A program made the translations under genes and the position numbers. The notes under the pieces were generated by a model. It was not told the origin of the DNA and made no database searches. It saw only the letters and a list, made by a program, of their open reading frames with translations. From an uncultured Lentisphaerota bacterium (lineage in GTDB: Bacteria > Verrucomicrobiota > Kiritimatiellia > CAIQIC01): a stretch of 64,000 bases of DNA. The DNA lies in NCBI GenBank assembly GCA_903889245.1, contig CAISWQ010000044.1, positions 78,834 through 142,833 on the forward strand, written 5' to 3'. The stretch's first letter is position 1. Each line of letters opens with the position of its first letter. This document shows, piece by piece, positions 16,125 to 24,535 of the stretch.

Positions 16125-18225
16125 TGCGATGGTTCCCCTTGATGTCCACGTTCTGCCGGCAGCACCCCCGGCTGGCAGCGCCGCAGATCGGGTACGGCAA
16201 ACCGTTTTCCACGCGCGCGGGGCCGGCGTTGATGCCGGTGCCGACGCTGTCCTTGCAGAAGACGCTCCTGTCCTCGGCGATGGTGCCGCGCGGGAACGGG
16301 TAGAGCACGCGGTCGGTGCCGACGAAATAGCGCGGCTCGTCGTAGAGCATCGGGCAGGCGATGTTGCCGGACCACTTGCCGCCGGGCATGGCGATCATCG
16401 TCGGGTCGGCCGTGATGCTGTTGGTGGCCGGGATCAGCGGCGAGCGGCGGCTCCAGACGGCATATTCGTTGCCGTGGTGCATCACGTTGACCGCGTGCGC
16501 CAGTTCGTGGCCGATCAAGGCGGCCTTGCTGCCGGAAAGCGAATAGCGGGTCTCGCCCGCTGGGATCGCGCTGGTGTCCAGCACGACCTCGGTCACCACG
16601 TTGGGCGAGCCGACGCACGGCCGCACCTCGCCCTCGCAGCCGGTGAGCGCGCCCGAGCGCAGGCGGATACCCTTCTGCGGACCCAGGGTCGCGTAGCCGC
16701 GGTTGAAGTTCACCACGCGGTTGGCGTCATATTCGCCGGCCGCCAGCAGGACCACGCCCAGTTGCAGGTTTTCGAAGCAACCGATGCCGCAGCCGATCTC
16801 ATCGCGGACGAAAACATCGCGGCGTTTGGGGCACAGTTCGGTCCAACTGCTGCCCGCGATCACGCCGCGATATTCCTCGTAGAGCGAGAGACCGTCGCCC
16901 GGTTCGTTGGGGTCGCCGACATCTTCGGGTTCCAGATCCTTGTCGGCCGTGGCGGCCCGGTCGGTCACCTCCCAGTCGTTTTCCCAGTCGTCGGCGAGGT
17001 GGTTGCCGTCCTTGTCGAGCGGCAGCGTGATGCTGGTCGCGCCATCGGTTGTGGTGCTGCACGCGCGCCACGTACCGTCCACGTTGACCTCGGCCTTGAG
17101 CCGGCCCCACGCGCCGTAGTCGCTCGCCTGCACGGTCACGGTCGCGCGGTCGGCGGTGCCCAGCGTCTCGATGACCCACGAGCTGCCCTCGGCGCGCGGC
17201 GCATCGAAGCCCGCCTGCTGCGGCACGAAGCACAGGTCCGGCTCCGTGCCGCTGCCCGCGTTGAGGCACCAGCCCTGCTCCTTGCTCACCTCGGAGAGCG
17301 TGAAGCGGAACTTGCCGGTCAGCTTTTCCTCCGGCTCGATCCACGCGGCGATGTCCACCGTGTTGGAGTTGGGCCCGCCCATCGGCCGCCAGTAGCTCAC
17401 GGCCTCGTCGATGTGCGCCTTCACGATCCGCACGCGCTGCAAATCCCACTGCGCCTCGTTATGCAGCGTGCGGTCGCGGCCGAGGCTCTTGCCCATCCGC
17501 ACGCTCGCGCTGAAGCTGCCGCGCATGTACCCGTTCTCCGCGGCGCGCATCTGCCGGTCCTGCCCCTCCATGCAGCGGCCGGTGACCCACTGTTTTTTCT
17601 CCGTCGCCAGTACGGAGTTGGGCCAGCGTCCGGGATTCAGCGCCAGTTGCAACTGGCCGATCCCGTATTGCAGCATCGCCAGCTTCTTGAAGTTGGTGGT
17701 GTGGGACTGCACGCCGCCGCGGTCGGTGATGGTGGTCAGCTCGCTCGTGTCGAAGGCCGGCGGCGGGGTGGCGCCGCAGGTGAACGCATAGGCGCCGTTG
17801 GGCAGCACGTCGGCGAGCGGATCGTCGTCGCTCAAGCGCACGTACATCCAGCCGAGCGAAATCACCGGCCCCTGCGCCGCACCCGCGCCGCTGAGGCGAT
17901 ATTCGGTGATGGAGAAACCCGTATCGTGCTTGAAGTAGCCCTGCTCCCGGCCGCTCCAGTCGGAGCCGCCGTCGCGCAGCTCGACAAACTGGCCGACGAC
18001 CTTGCCGCGCGCGTTGCGGCAGTCCACGCGGCGGCCCTCCTCGAGGCGGATGTTCACCGACCAGCGTGTGTCGCCGACACCGGTCAGGCACGGCAGCGGC
18101 TCCGCCCAACAACGGTAGGCAAGTTTGCCTTCCCAGCCGTAGCGCGCCTCCCCCGCGAGCGCCGGCAGCGCCACGAGCACTGTAGCCAGCCACCACCGAT
18201 GACTCCTTGGTTTCACGATGAACAT
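16102..18225 (-). CDS. Secreted metzincin-like metalloprotease
   Basis: A 707-residue exported protein with signal peptide 'WWLATVLVALPALAG'. Near the C-terminus, 'GHELAHAVNVMHHGNE' supplies H573-E-x-x-H577 and H583, the zinc pattern of metzincins, with Asn where Gly is usual. Before it lies an acidic Asp/Glu-rich segment of the calcium-binding kind (LDKDGNHLADDWE, and PGDGLSLYEEY). The protein is Cys-rich for an exported enzyme. The N-terminal half is a beta-rich region of unknown type. The start could be ATG 18225 or GTG 18216; a TATCAT box overlapping the ATG makes GTG 18216 a candidate leaderless start. A palindrome array lies just upstream. Confidence 0.65.
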   Translation of the reverse strand: MFIVKPRSHRWWLATVLVALPALAGEARYGWEGKLAYRCWAEPLPCLTGVGDTRWSVNIRLEEGRRVDCRNARGKVVGQFVELRDGGSDWSGREQGYFKHDTGFSITEYRLSGAGAAQGPVISLGWMYVRLSDDDPLADVLPNGAYAFTCGATPPPAFDTSELTTITDRGGVQSHTTNFKKLAMLQYGIGQLQLALNPGRWPNSVLATEKKQWVTGRCMEGQDRQMRAAENGYMRGSFSASVRMGKSLGRDRTLHNEAQWDLQRVRIVKAHIDEAVSYWRPMGGPNSNTVDIAAWIEPEEKLTGKFRFTLSEVSKEQGWCLNAGSGTEPDLCFVPQQAGFDAPRAEGSSWVIETLGTADRATVTVQASDYGAWGRLKAEVNVDGTWRACSTTTDGATSITLPLDKDGNHLADDWENDWEVTDRAATADKDLEPEDVGDPNEPGDGLSLYEEYRGVIAGSSWTELCPKRRDVFVRDEIGCGIGCFENLQLGVVLLAAGEYDANRVVNFNRGYATLGPQKGIRLRSGALTGCEGEVRPCVGSPNVVTEVVLDTSAIPAGETRYSLSGSKAALIGHELAHAVNVMHHGNEYAVWSRRSPLIPATNSITADPTMIAMPGGKWSGNIACPMLYDEPRYFVGTDRVLYPFPRGTIAEDRSVFCKDSVGTGINAGPARVENGLPYPICGAASRGCCRQNVDIKGNHRNGDKPGL

Positions 18226-18262
18226 GATAGGCAGCGCCCCGCCGCCGCACAAGCGCGGACTG

Positions 18263-18344
18263 TTTTCCAGGGCTTGGAAAAATTTCCGCCGGATTTTCCA
18301 AGCCTTGGAAAAAACACCCCCCTCCGTTTCCAATCCTTGGAAAC
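18263..18344 (+). repeat. Palindrome array, three copies, between divergent secreted-enzyme genes
   Basis: Cores centred at 18272 (CCAGGGCTTGG), 18303 (CCAAGCCTTGG) and 18335 (CCAATCCTTGG), spaced 31 and 32 bp. The array fills the divergent gap between the metzincin-like gene and the alpha-galactosidase-like gene. The CCAAT variant is the copy nearest the rightward gene. Confidence 0.93.
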
Positions 18345-18365
18345 CGGCGCGCGGTTCTGTTATAG
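18337..18365 (+). promoter_or_regulatory. Promoter using the terminal palindrome as -35
   Basis: TTGGAA in the right half of the last palindrome (18337–18342), a 17-base spacer and TTATAG (18360–18365; TATAGC with an 18-base spacer also fits) form a promoter-like pair. About 25 bases of leader follow, then GGAAGGAG and the ATG at 18400. An equivalent arrangement occurs at 42159–42187. Confidence 0.5.
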
Positions 18366-18399
18366 CTGCGGCACGGGTTGTCACCGGAAGGAGATCACG

Positions 18400-21363
18400 A
18401 TGAAACGTTGGCTGCTATTGGTCCTGCTGGGCTGCGCGGCGCGCGGCGAGGTGCTCACCATCCGCAACGCGGCGCTCGAGGTGCGCTTCGATGCCGCCGC
18501 CCAGCGCCTGACGCTCCTCGCGCAGGGCCGCGTGGTGCTCGATGACCTCCAGCTTACCGGCGCAACCGGCCCGGCGAAAATCGTGATGCTGGATGTGCAT
18601 CTCTTCGGGCCGGGCCAGGCCATCGCGTGGGACGGCGGTCAGATTGCGCTCCACCAGGAGCTGCCGTTTGCGCTGCTGCAAACCACGCTGCGCAACTCCG
18701 GTGCGGAGGCCAGGAACATCACCAGCCTCAAAACGTTTTCCGCGCGTGCCGAACTCGGCGTGGCGGTGGCACAACTCAAGACCATCGGCACCGGCGGCTT
18801 GCAGGACGTGGACAAGAACACCGGCAGCTACGCGTGGCTCGCGCTGGCCGAGCCGCAGAGCCGCAGCGGCCTCGTCGCCGGCTGGCTGACGCACGACCGC
18901 GGCAGCGGCGTGGTGTTCACGCCGGTGACCAACGGCGAGGTGCGCCTTGAGGCGCAAATTGATTACGGCCGCCTGCGCCTCGCGCCGGGCGCGACGGAGA
19001 AACTGGAGACGCTCGCCCTCGGCTGGTTCGCCGACGCGCGGCTCGGCCTCGAGGCGTGGGCCGACGCCATCGCCAAGCAGTACGCGATCAAGCTGCCGCC
19101 GCCGCCCGCGGGCTTCTGCACTTGGTACACCGAGAAATTCTCCCGCGCGTGCGACGAGCAGCACCTCGCCGGGCTGGCCGCGTTCGCCGCACAGGAACTC
19201 AAGCCGTTCGGTTTCGAGTTCGTGCAGATTGATGACAACTGGCAGGCGGGCAAAAGCAAGAACGGGCCGTGCCGCGACTTCATGAAGGTCAAGGAGAACG
19301 GGCCCTATCCCAACGGCATGAAGCCCACGGCCGAAGCCATCGCCAGGCTCGGCCTGACGCCGGGCCTCTGGTTCATGCCGTTCGCCGGCACGCCGCAGGA
19401 CGGGATTTTTCTCGAGCACCCGGAGTGGTTCTATCACGACAAGGACGGCAAGCCGTTCGAGGCGCGCTGGGGCGGCGGCTGCCTCGATATGAGCGTGCCC
19501 GCCGTGCGCGACTACCTGCGCGCCCTCGTCACGCGCCTCGCGCACGAGTGGGGCTACCGGCTGTTCAAGATGGACGGGCTCTGGACCGGCACCGGCACGC
19601 GGCTGATGTACGTGAACAACGGCTACAAGTGGGACGAAATGGGCGAGGCCCTGCCCGCCGACCCGGCGAAGACGCAGATCGAAAATTATCGCGACGGCCT
19701 CCAGCTCGTGCGCGCGGCCGCCGGCAAAAATGTTTTCCTGCTCGGCTGCTGCGTCTCGCAGAACATGCGCTCGTTCGGCGGCGCGTTCGGGCTGCTCGAT
19801 GCCATGCGCATCGGGCCGGACACCGGCGCGGGCCACATCGGCGCGCCGCACGCCTCGCGCAACTACTTCCTCAATGGCCGCGTCTGGTGGAACGACCCCG
19901 ACTGTGTCAGCGTCCGCGCCGCGACGCCGCTGGGCCAGGCGCGCATCAACGCCAGCTTCACCGCGCTCACCGGCAACCTCTTTTATAACAGCGACTGGCT
20001 GCCCGACCTGCCGGCGGAGCGGCTGGAAATCCTCAAGCGCACGCTCGCCGCGCACGGGCTGACCGCGCGGCCGGCGGATTATTTCGAGCACGATCCCGCG
20101 CGCATCTGGGTGCTGACCGATACGCGCCATGAACTGCGGCGCGACGTGGTCGCGCTCATCAACTGGGACCAGCAGAAGCCCGCAACCCTCGCGTGCTCGG
20201 TGGAGCGGCTCGGCCTGCCGCCGGCGGCGGACTATCTCGCATTCGACTTCTGGGCCAACAAGTTCGTCGCGCCGTTCCGCGGCGAGCTGCGCGCCACGTT
20301 GCCGCCGGCCTCCTGCCGCGTACTCGCCATCCGGCCCGCGAGCGACCGCCCGCAGCTCATCAGCACCTCGCGCCACGTGACGCAGGGCCTCGTGGACGTG
20401 CGCGGCGAAAAGTGGGACGCCGCCACGCACACGCTCTCCGGCGTCAGCCACGTGATCGGCAACGATCCCTATGAATTGCGCCTGTGTGTGCCGGTCGGCG
20501 CGCAGTCGTGGCGCGCGGTCGAGCCCGCCGGCGTCAGGCAGGATGGCCCGCGCGTCCGGCTGACGCTGACCAGCGCGACCACCACCTATGTGCCGTGGAA
20601 AATCCAGTTCGAGCCCGCGCCCGTCGCGCTGCCCCCGCCCGCGCCGGTGACGGAGTTGAAGGCCACGGCGGAATACGACGCCGTCACGCTCACGTGGCGG
20701 GATGGCGGCGCCGACCGCTACCGCATCGCGCGCGACGACGGCGCGAACTTCGAGACCAGCGCGGCGGCGTTCACCGATGCGACCGTCGCGCACGGCAAAA
20801 AGTATCGCTACACCATCACCGCGCTCGGCTGGGACGCTGCCGCCGCCTCCACGCCGGCGACGGTCGAGGTCGTCACGCCCGCCGAGATTAAGCGCCCACC
20901 GCTGCCGCCCGCGCCGCAGATTCACCTGACCGACCTCAAACCCGTCACGGCGAAGAACGGGCACGGCAAGCTCGGCCTCAACAAGTCCAACACTGGCAAA
21001 CCGCTGACAGTGGACGGCAAGGTGTATGAACGCGGCCTCGGCGCACATGCCAACGGACTGTTCGTGTACGCTATCCCCAAGGGCGCCAAACGCTTCGTCG
21101 CCGTGGTCGGCCTCGATGACGGGAGGAAAGATGATCCGCGTTCCAGCGTGACCTTCGAGGTGCAGGGCGACGTGAAGGAGATGGGCGAGGTGCCGGTGAC
21201 GCTGATGAAATCACCGGTACTCTCCTCGAAAACCATCCGCGTGTGGACTTTCGACGTAGAACTGAACAGCCGCTACAAGGAACTGCGCCTGCTCATCGGC
21301 GACGCCGGCGACGGCATCGCCAGCGACCACGCCGACATCGTCGAAGCCGGGTTCATCAAGTAA
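18400..21363 (+). CDS. Secreted alpha-galactosidase-like glycoside hydrolase with NPCBM domain
   Basis: 987 residues with a short signal peptide (MKRWLLLVLLGCAARG). The catalytic barrel resembles GH36-type alpha-galactosidases: 'FVQIDDNWQ', 'LTPGLWFMPFAG', the nucleophile Asp392 in FKMDGLW and a candidate acid/base Asp474 in 'RIGPDTGAGH'. A fibronectin-III-like stretch (about 745–825) precedes a C-terminal NPCBM carbohydrate-binding domain (about 840–987; 'YERGLGAHANGLFVY', 'VAVVGLDDG'). The start is fixed by the signal peptide and the GGAAGGAG upstream; the frame is open for another 2.4 kb upstream, which is only a high-GC artefact. It probably removes terminal alpha-linked sugars from external glycans. 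Confidence 0.85.
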   Translation: MKRWLLLVLLGCAARGEVLTIRNAALEVRFDAAAQRLTLLAQGRVVLDDLQLTGATGPAKIVMLDVHLFGPGQAIAWDGGQIALHQELPFALLQTTLRNSGAEARNITSLKTFSARAELGVAVAQLKTIGTGGLQDVDKNTGSYAWLALAEPQSRSGLVAGWLTHDRGSGVVFTPVTNGEVRLEAQIDYGRLRLAPGATEKLETLALGWFADARLGLEAWADAIAKQYAIKLPPPPAGFCTWYTEKFSRACDEQHLAGLAAFAAQELKPFGFEFVQIDDNWQAGKSKNGPCRDFMKVKENGPYPNGMKPTAEAIARLGLTPGLWFMPFAGTPQDGIFLEHPEWFYHDKDGKPFEARWGGGCLDMSVPAVRDYLRALVTRLAHEWGYRLFKMDGLWTGTGTRLMYVNNGYKWDEMGEALPADPAKTQIENYRDGLQLVRAAAGKNVFLLGCCVSQNMRSFGGAFGLLDAMRIGPDTGAGHIGAPHASRNYFLNGRVWWNDPDCVSVRAATPLGQARINASFTALTGNLFYNSDWLPDLPAERLEILKRTLAAHGLTARPADYFEHDPARIWVLTDTRHELRRDVVALINWDQQKPATLACSVERLGLPPAADYLAFDFWANKFVAPFRGELRATLPPASCRVLAIRPASDRPQLISTSRHVTQGLVDVRGEKWDAATHTLSGVSHVIGNDPYELRLCVPVGAQSWRAVEPAGVRQDGPRVRLTLTSATTTYVPWKIQFEPAPVALPPPAPVTELKATAEYDAVTLTWRDGGADRYRIARDDGANFETSAAAFTDATVAHGKKYRYTITALGWDAAAASTPATVEVVTPAEIKRPPLPPAPQIHLTDLKPVTAKNGHGKLGLNKSNTGKPLTVDGKVYERGLGAHANGLFVYAIPKGAKRFVAVVGLDDGRKDDPRSSVTFEVQGDVKEMGEVPVTLMKSPVLSSKTIRVWTFDVELNSRYKELRLLIGDAGDGIASDHADIVEAGFIK

Positions 21364-21410
21364 CGAAAGATTTGCTTGGCGTTTCCGGCGGCTTGGCGGT
21401 TAATGGGCGC

Positions 21411-22166
21411 GTGTACCAGTTCCTGCGAACGCAGATGCTGCTCGGCGCGCCGGCGATGGCACGGCTCGCGGCCGCGCGCGTCGTCATCGTCGGCCTCGGC
21501 GCGGTCGGCTCCTACGCCGCCGAGGCGCTCGCCCGCGCCGGCGTCGGCCGCCTGCGGCTCGTGGACTTCGACGAAATCCGCCCGACCAACCTCAACCGCC
21601 AGCTCTACGCCCTGCACTCGACGCTCGGCCGCGCCAAGGCGGACGTTGCGCGCGAGCGCATCCTCGACATCAACCCGCGGTGCGAGGTCGAGGCGCTGAA
21701 AATTTTCGGCGACCAGCAGACGCGCCCGCACCTGCTCGCCGGCGCCGACGCGCTCGTGGACGCGATTGATTCCGTCGGCCCGAAGTTCGGCCTGCTGCGC
21801 GACGCCGTCCACGCCGGCATCCCGGTCATCGTCTCCAGCATGGGTGCGGCGGAGCGGACCGATCCTACGCAAATCCGCGTCGCCGATCTTGCCAGGACCG
21901 ACCGCTGCCCGCTCGCGCGCTTCATGCGCAAGCGCCTGCGCAGCGTCGGCATCAAGGGTGGCATCACCTGCGTTTATTCCGCCGAGCTGCCGCGCAAGAC
22001 GCCGCGCGCGCTGCAGGCCGCCGCGCTGGAAAATCCGGCGGAGAAAGATGTGCTGGAACGCGGCCGCCAGCGCAAACCACTCGGCAGCCTGCCGACGTTG
22101 ACCGGCATCTTCGGCCTGACCGCGGCGAATGTGGTGATCATGAAACTGGCGGAGGAAGAAACATGA
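21411..22166 (+). CDS. tcdA: tRNA threonylcarbamoyladenosine dehydratase (TcdA/CsdL)
   Basis: About 251 residues of the E1/ThiF-like superfamily: 'VVIVGLGAVGSYAAEALARA' nucleotide loop, 'DFDEIRPTNLNRQLYAL' with the conserved R-Q, and 'VDAIDSVGPKFGLL'. These match TcdA, which uses ATP to cyclise t6A37 in tRNAs. A CxxC zinc site of other E1 proteins is absent, as usual in TcdA. No ATG fits the conserved N-terminus ('FLRTQMLLG'); GTG 21411 is used here, with TTG at 21393 or 21372 as alternatives. It lies 47 bases after the glycosidase. Confidence 0.8.
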   Translation: MYQFLRTQMLLGAPAMARLAAARVVIVGLGAVGSYAAEALARAGVGRLRLVDFDEIRPTNLNRQLYALHSTLGRAKADVARERILDINPRCEVEALKIFGDQQTRPHLLAGADALVDAIDSVGPKFGLLRDAVHAGIPVIVSSMGAAERTDPTQIRVADLARTDRCPLARFMRKRLRSVGIKGGITCVYSAELPRKTPRALQAAALENPAEKDVLERGRQRKPLGSLPTLTGIFGLTAANVVIMKLAEEET

Positions 22167-22202
22167 GTGCCCAGCCGGTGAAATTTTCTGCCCACCCGAA
22201 AA

Positions 22203-22316
22203 GGAGTGTTGGAGTGTTGGAGTATTGGAGTGCTGGAGAAGGCAATGTCTTCCTCGGGGCGCGCGCCAGAGGTCGCAGTTTGTCCCATTACTCCAGCACT
22301 CCATTACTCCATCACT
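22203..22316 (+). repeat. GGAGT(A/G)TTGGAGTG tract with inverted copy
   Basis: Tandem 9–10-base words (GGAGTGTT, GGAGTATT, GGAGTGCT) at 22203–22240 are followed by the complementary words (ACTCCAGCACTCC, ATTACTCC) at 22288–22316. TGGAGTGCTGGAG (22226–22238) is repeated exactly in inverse at 22291–22303, so the leader could fold into a long hairpin just before the rsmE start. A related tract is at 29780–29815. Confidence 0.75.
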
Positions 22317-22329
22317 CCGGGATTTCTCC

Positions 22330-23190
22330 ATGAAGCCCGCCCGCGAACATCTGCGCTGCTACGTCGCGCCCGCCGCCTGGCAAGGCGCAGTGCTGACCGT
22401 GGACGCCGACGAAACGCATCACCTCGTCAACGTCCTGCGCGCCCGCGCCGGCGAGCAGGTCGAGGTTTTCGATGGTGCGGGCCGGACCGGTACCGCGCAA
22501 CTCACCGCCGCCGGCAAACGCGGCGCCGAACTGCGGCTGCTCGACGAAAAATTCCAGCCGCGGTCCGCGCCGGAAATCGTGCTCGTGCAGGCGCTGCCGC
22601 GCGAGGCCACGATGGACTTCGTCGTGCAGAAAGCGGTCGAGTTGGGTGCGGCGGCGCTCTACCCGGTGCTGTCCGAGCGCTGCATCGTCCGGCTCACGCC
22701 CACGCAGTTCGCGGAAAAGAGCGCGCGCTGGCAGCGCATCGCGCTCAACGCCGCGCGCCAAAGCCACGCCGCGTGGCTGATGCACATCGCGCCGGTCCAA
22801 ACCCTGGAAAACTTTCTCCAAGGTTTGGAAGGCACCGGGTCAGAGACCCGGCCTGCCGGGGATCTGGAAACGCCGGGTCAGGTGACCCGGCCTACAGAGG
22901 CTGTAGGCCGCGTGACCTCACGCGGCGGGGTGGAAAAATTTGATTTCTGGTTCGTCGGCTCGCTGCTGCCGCACGCGCAACCGCTGCGCGCCGCGCTGGC
23001 GGCGGCGCGGGAAAAAACGCCGCGCCGCGTCGCCGCGCTGATCGGGCCGGAAGGCGACCTGACGCCCGCCGAGCATCGCGCCGCCGAGGAAGCCGGCGCC
23101 GCGCCGGTCAGCTTCGGCGCCAGCGTGCTGCGTGTGGATACCGCCGCCTTTTACGCCATCAGCGCGATGAAATTGGAATTGATGGAATAA
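22330..23190 (+). CDS. rsmE: 16S rRNA m3U1498 methyltransferase RsmE, with repeat-derived insert
   Basis: A 286-residue SPOUT methyltransferase. The family's 'ETHHLVNVLRARAGE' N-terminal PUA-like segment, 'VQALPREATMDFVVQKAVELG', 'RIALNAARQSHAAW' and the knot motifs 'ALIGPEGDLTPAE' and 'GASVLRVDTAAFYAI' are all present. Residues about 157–199 are an extra block absent from ordinary RsmE (about 240–250 residues). It is the in-frame translation of two palindromes and three hairpins (22797–22926), placed between the PUA-side helices and the SAM-binding strand 'FDFWFVGSLLP'. All conserved residues remain, so the enzyme is probably functional. The repeat-rich leader has no obvious Shine-Dalgarno sequence. 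Confidence 0.88.
   Translation: MKPAREHLRCYVAPAAWQGAVLTVDADETHHLVNVLRARAGEQVEVFDGAGRTGTAQLTAAGKRGAELRLLDEKFQPRSAPEIVLVQALPREATMDFVVQKAVELGAAALYPVLSERCIVRLTPTQFAEKSARWQRIALNAARQSHAAWLMHIAPVQTLENFLQGLEGTGSETRPAGDLETPGQVTRPTEAVGRVTSRGGVEKFDFWFVGSLLPHAQPLRAALAAAREKTPRRVAALIGPEGDLTPAEHRAAEEAGAAPVSFGASVLRVDTAAFYAISAMKLELME
22797..22828 (+). repeat. Two palindromes inside rsmE, 21 bp apart
   Basis: Cores CCAAACCCTGG (centre 22802) and CCAAGGTTTGG (centre 22823) are separated by 21 bp, two helical turns instead of the usual three. They are read in frame as part of RsmE ('TLENFLQGLEG'). Confidence 0.85.
22835..22926 (+). repeat. Hairpin repeat family B inside rsmE
   Basis: A single hairpin CCGGGTC-AGA-GACCCGG (22835–22851) is followed by a composite element (22872–22926): GCCGGGTC-AGGT-GACCCGGC, then CCTACAG-AGG-CTGTAGG, then GCCGCGTG-ACCT-CACGCGGC. 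The two outer stems differ at paired positions but both remain perfect 8-bp stems. The whole block is translated in frame. Confidence 0.88.
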
Positions 23191-23199
23191 AAGAAAGAC

Positions 23200-23264
23200 G
23201 CCGAGTCGGAAACCCGGCCTACAGAAACCAAGCGAACGTTTGTAGGCCGGGTCTCTGACCCGGC
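23200..23264 (+). repeat. Hairpin repeat family B, intergenic copy
   Basis: It lies between rsmE and the alcohol dehydrogenase gene. It has the same layout as the rsmE copy: an imperfect hairpin (23200–23218, one mismatch), CCTACAG … TGTAGG arms enclosing a 15-base spacer, and a perfect hairpin GCCGGGTC-TCT-GACCCGGC (23246–23264). It may double as a terminator-like structure after rsmE, but no T-tract follows. Confidence 0.85.
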
Positions 23265-23265
23265 G

Positions 23266-23300
23266 CACAACGGACAACCGACCACTGACAACGGACGCAG
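23266..23300 (+). repeat. ACAAC-type low-complexity tract before a start codon
   Basis: The words CACAACGGACAACCGAC and CACTGACAACGGAC form a short irregular tract ending at the start codon at 23301. The same vocabulary recurs before rlmN (24536–24600). No Shine-Dalgarno sequence is evident in it. Confidence 0.5.
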
Positions 23301-24524
23301 ATGGAAACCCTGGCGACAAAATTGATTTCGGAAATCCGCGCCGCCGGCCTCAAGGCCCCGGCGAAGATCATGTTCGGCGCCGGTGTTTCGCGGCAGCTTG
23401 CAGCGCTGGCGCGCGAAATGGCCGGCGGCCAACCGGTGTTCATCGTCACCGCGCCGTTCCTCGCTCCGCAGATCGAGCCGCTGCTCACTATGCTGCCCGG
23501 CGAACTCTTCGCGCGCGTCGAGGGCGAGCCGACGGTCGCGCTCGCCGATGCGGCGGCCGCGCAGGCGCGGCGGCTGCGGCCGGGCCTGGTCATCAGTTTT
23601 GGCGGCGGCAGCGTGATGGATACCGGCAAGGCCGTCGCCGCGCTCGCGGTAAATCCCGGCTCGGTGCGCGACTATCTCGAAGGCTTGGGCACGCGCACGC
23701 AACTTGAGGCCGCGCCGCTGCCGCATATCGCCGTACCGACGACGGCCGGCACCGGCGCCGAGGCCACACGCAACGCCGTCATCGCCGCGCCCGACGCCGG
23801 CGTGAAACGCAGCATGAGATTCGACGGCATGCTGCCCGCCGTCGCGCTGCTCGATCCTGCGCTGACGTGCTCGGTGCCGCGCGCGGCGACCGCGGCGGGC
23901 GGGCTCGATACGCTGACGCAACTGATCGAGGTCTGCATCTCCGCCAAGCGCAAGCCGGCGGTGACCGTCCTCGCGTTGCAGGCGCTGCGCCTCGTCCGCG
24001 CCGCGCTGCCGGCCTGCTGCGACGAACCGCAGAACCTGAACGCGCGTTCCGCGCTGATGCTGGCGAGCTTCATCAGCGGCGTCGGGCTGGCGAACAGCGG
24101 GCTGGCGATGGCGCACGGCATCGCCGCCGCGCTCGGCGCACTGCACGCCATGCCGCACGGCCTTGCCTGCGGCATCCTGGTGCCCGCGACGCTGCGCTAC
24201 AACCGCGCCGCCTGCGAGCCGGAGCTGGCCGCGGCGCTCGCGGCGTTTCTGAATGGGGAAGGCGAATCTGTAGCGGCGCTCTATGAGTGTCGTCGGCGGC
24301 CCCAGGCCGCCGCTACAGCCGCGGATGAGGTCATCGCGACCGGCCTCGCGGAAATCGAAGAGCTCCAACGGCGGGTCGGCGTGCCCGGCGACCTGCGGCA
24401 CCTGCGGCTCGACGAAGCCGCGCTCCAGCAACTCGCCGCCGGCTCGATGGGCAGCAGCATGAGCGGGAATCCGATTCCGATGACGCCGGAGTTGACGTTG
24501 GAGTTTCTCCGCACGATATGTTGA
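23301..24524 (+). CDS. Iron-containing alcohol dehydrogenase family protein with 17-codon repeat insert
   Basis: A 407-residue group III dehydrogenase. GGGSVMD (101–107) with Lys110 forms the NAD(P)-binding signature; 'PTTAGTGAEATRNAV' is the family's T-T-x-G-T-G segment; 'GLDTLTQLIE' and 'GLAMAHGIAAAL…HAMPHG' hold the metal ligands, with Gln replacing one His, as in one subgroup. Residues about 323–340 come from a 51-bp hairpin element inserted in frame (24268–24318) between helices of the C-terminal domain, with a near-identical copy at 56922–56972. It probably interconverts a short-chain alcohol and aldehyde; the substrate is unknown. Confidence 0.82.
   Translation: METLATKLISEIRAAGLKAPAKIMFGAGVSRQLAALAREMAGGQPVFIVTAPFLAPQIEPLLTMLPGELFARVEGEPTVALADAAAAQARRLRPGLVISFGGGSVMDTGKAVAALAVNPGSVRDYLEGLGTRTQLEAAPLPHIAVPTTAGTGAEATRNAVIAAPDAGVKRSMRFDGMLPAVALLDPALTCSVPRAATAAGGLDTLTQLIEVCISAKRKPAVTVLALQALRLVRAALPACCDEPQNLNARSALMLASFISGVGLANSGLAMAHGIAAALGALHAMPHGLACGILVPATLRYNRAACEPELAAALAAFLNGEGESVAALYECRRRPQAAATAADEVIATGLAEIEELQRRVGVPGDLRHLRLDEAALQQLAAGSMGSSMSGNPIPMTPELTLEFLRTIC
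24268..24318 (+). repeat. 51-bp hairpin element (family C) inside the dehydrogenase gene
   Basis: The ends CTGTAGCGGCG and CGCCGCTACAG pair. Between them are a weak hairpin (GCTC-TAT-GAGT) and a strong one (GGCGGCC-CCA-GGCCGCC). The element is 51 bp, 17 codons, so it keeps the reading frame. A copy of exactly the same length is at 56922–56972. Confidence 0.88.
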
Positions 24525-24535
24525 GGACAAAACGT

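Noticed and set aside
15931..18399. N-terminal extension of the alpha-galactosidase frame
   Set aside because: The frame is open only by chance. A signal peptide and a strong ribosome-binding site fix the start at 18400.
18415..21048. 877-codon open frame antisense to the alpha-galactosidase-like gene
   Set aside because: Composition is His/Arg/Ala/Gly-rich without domains. It mirrors a real gene with signal peptide and catalytic motifs; high GC removes stops on the other strand.
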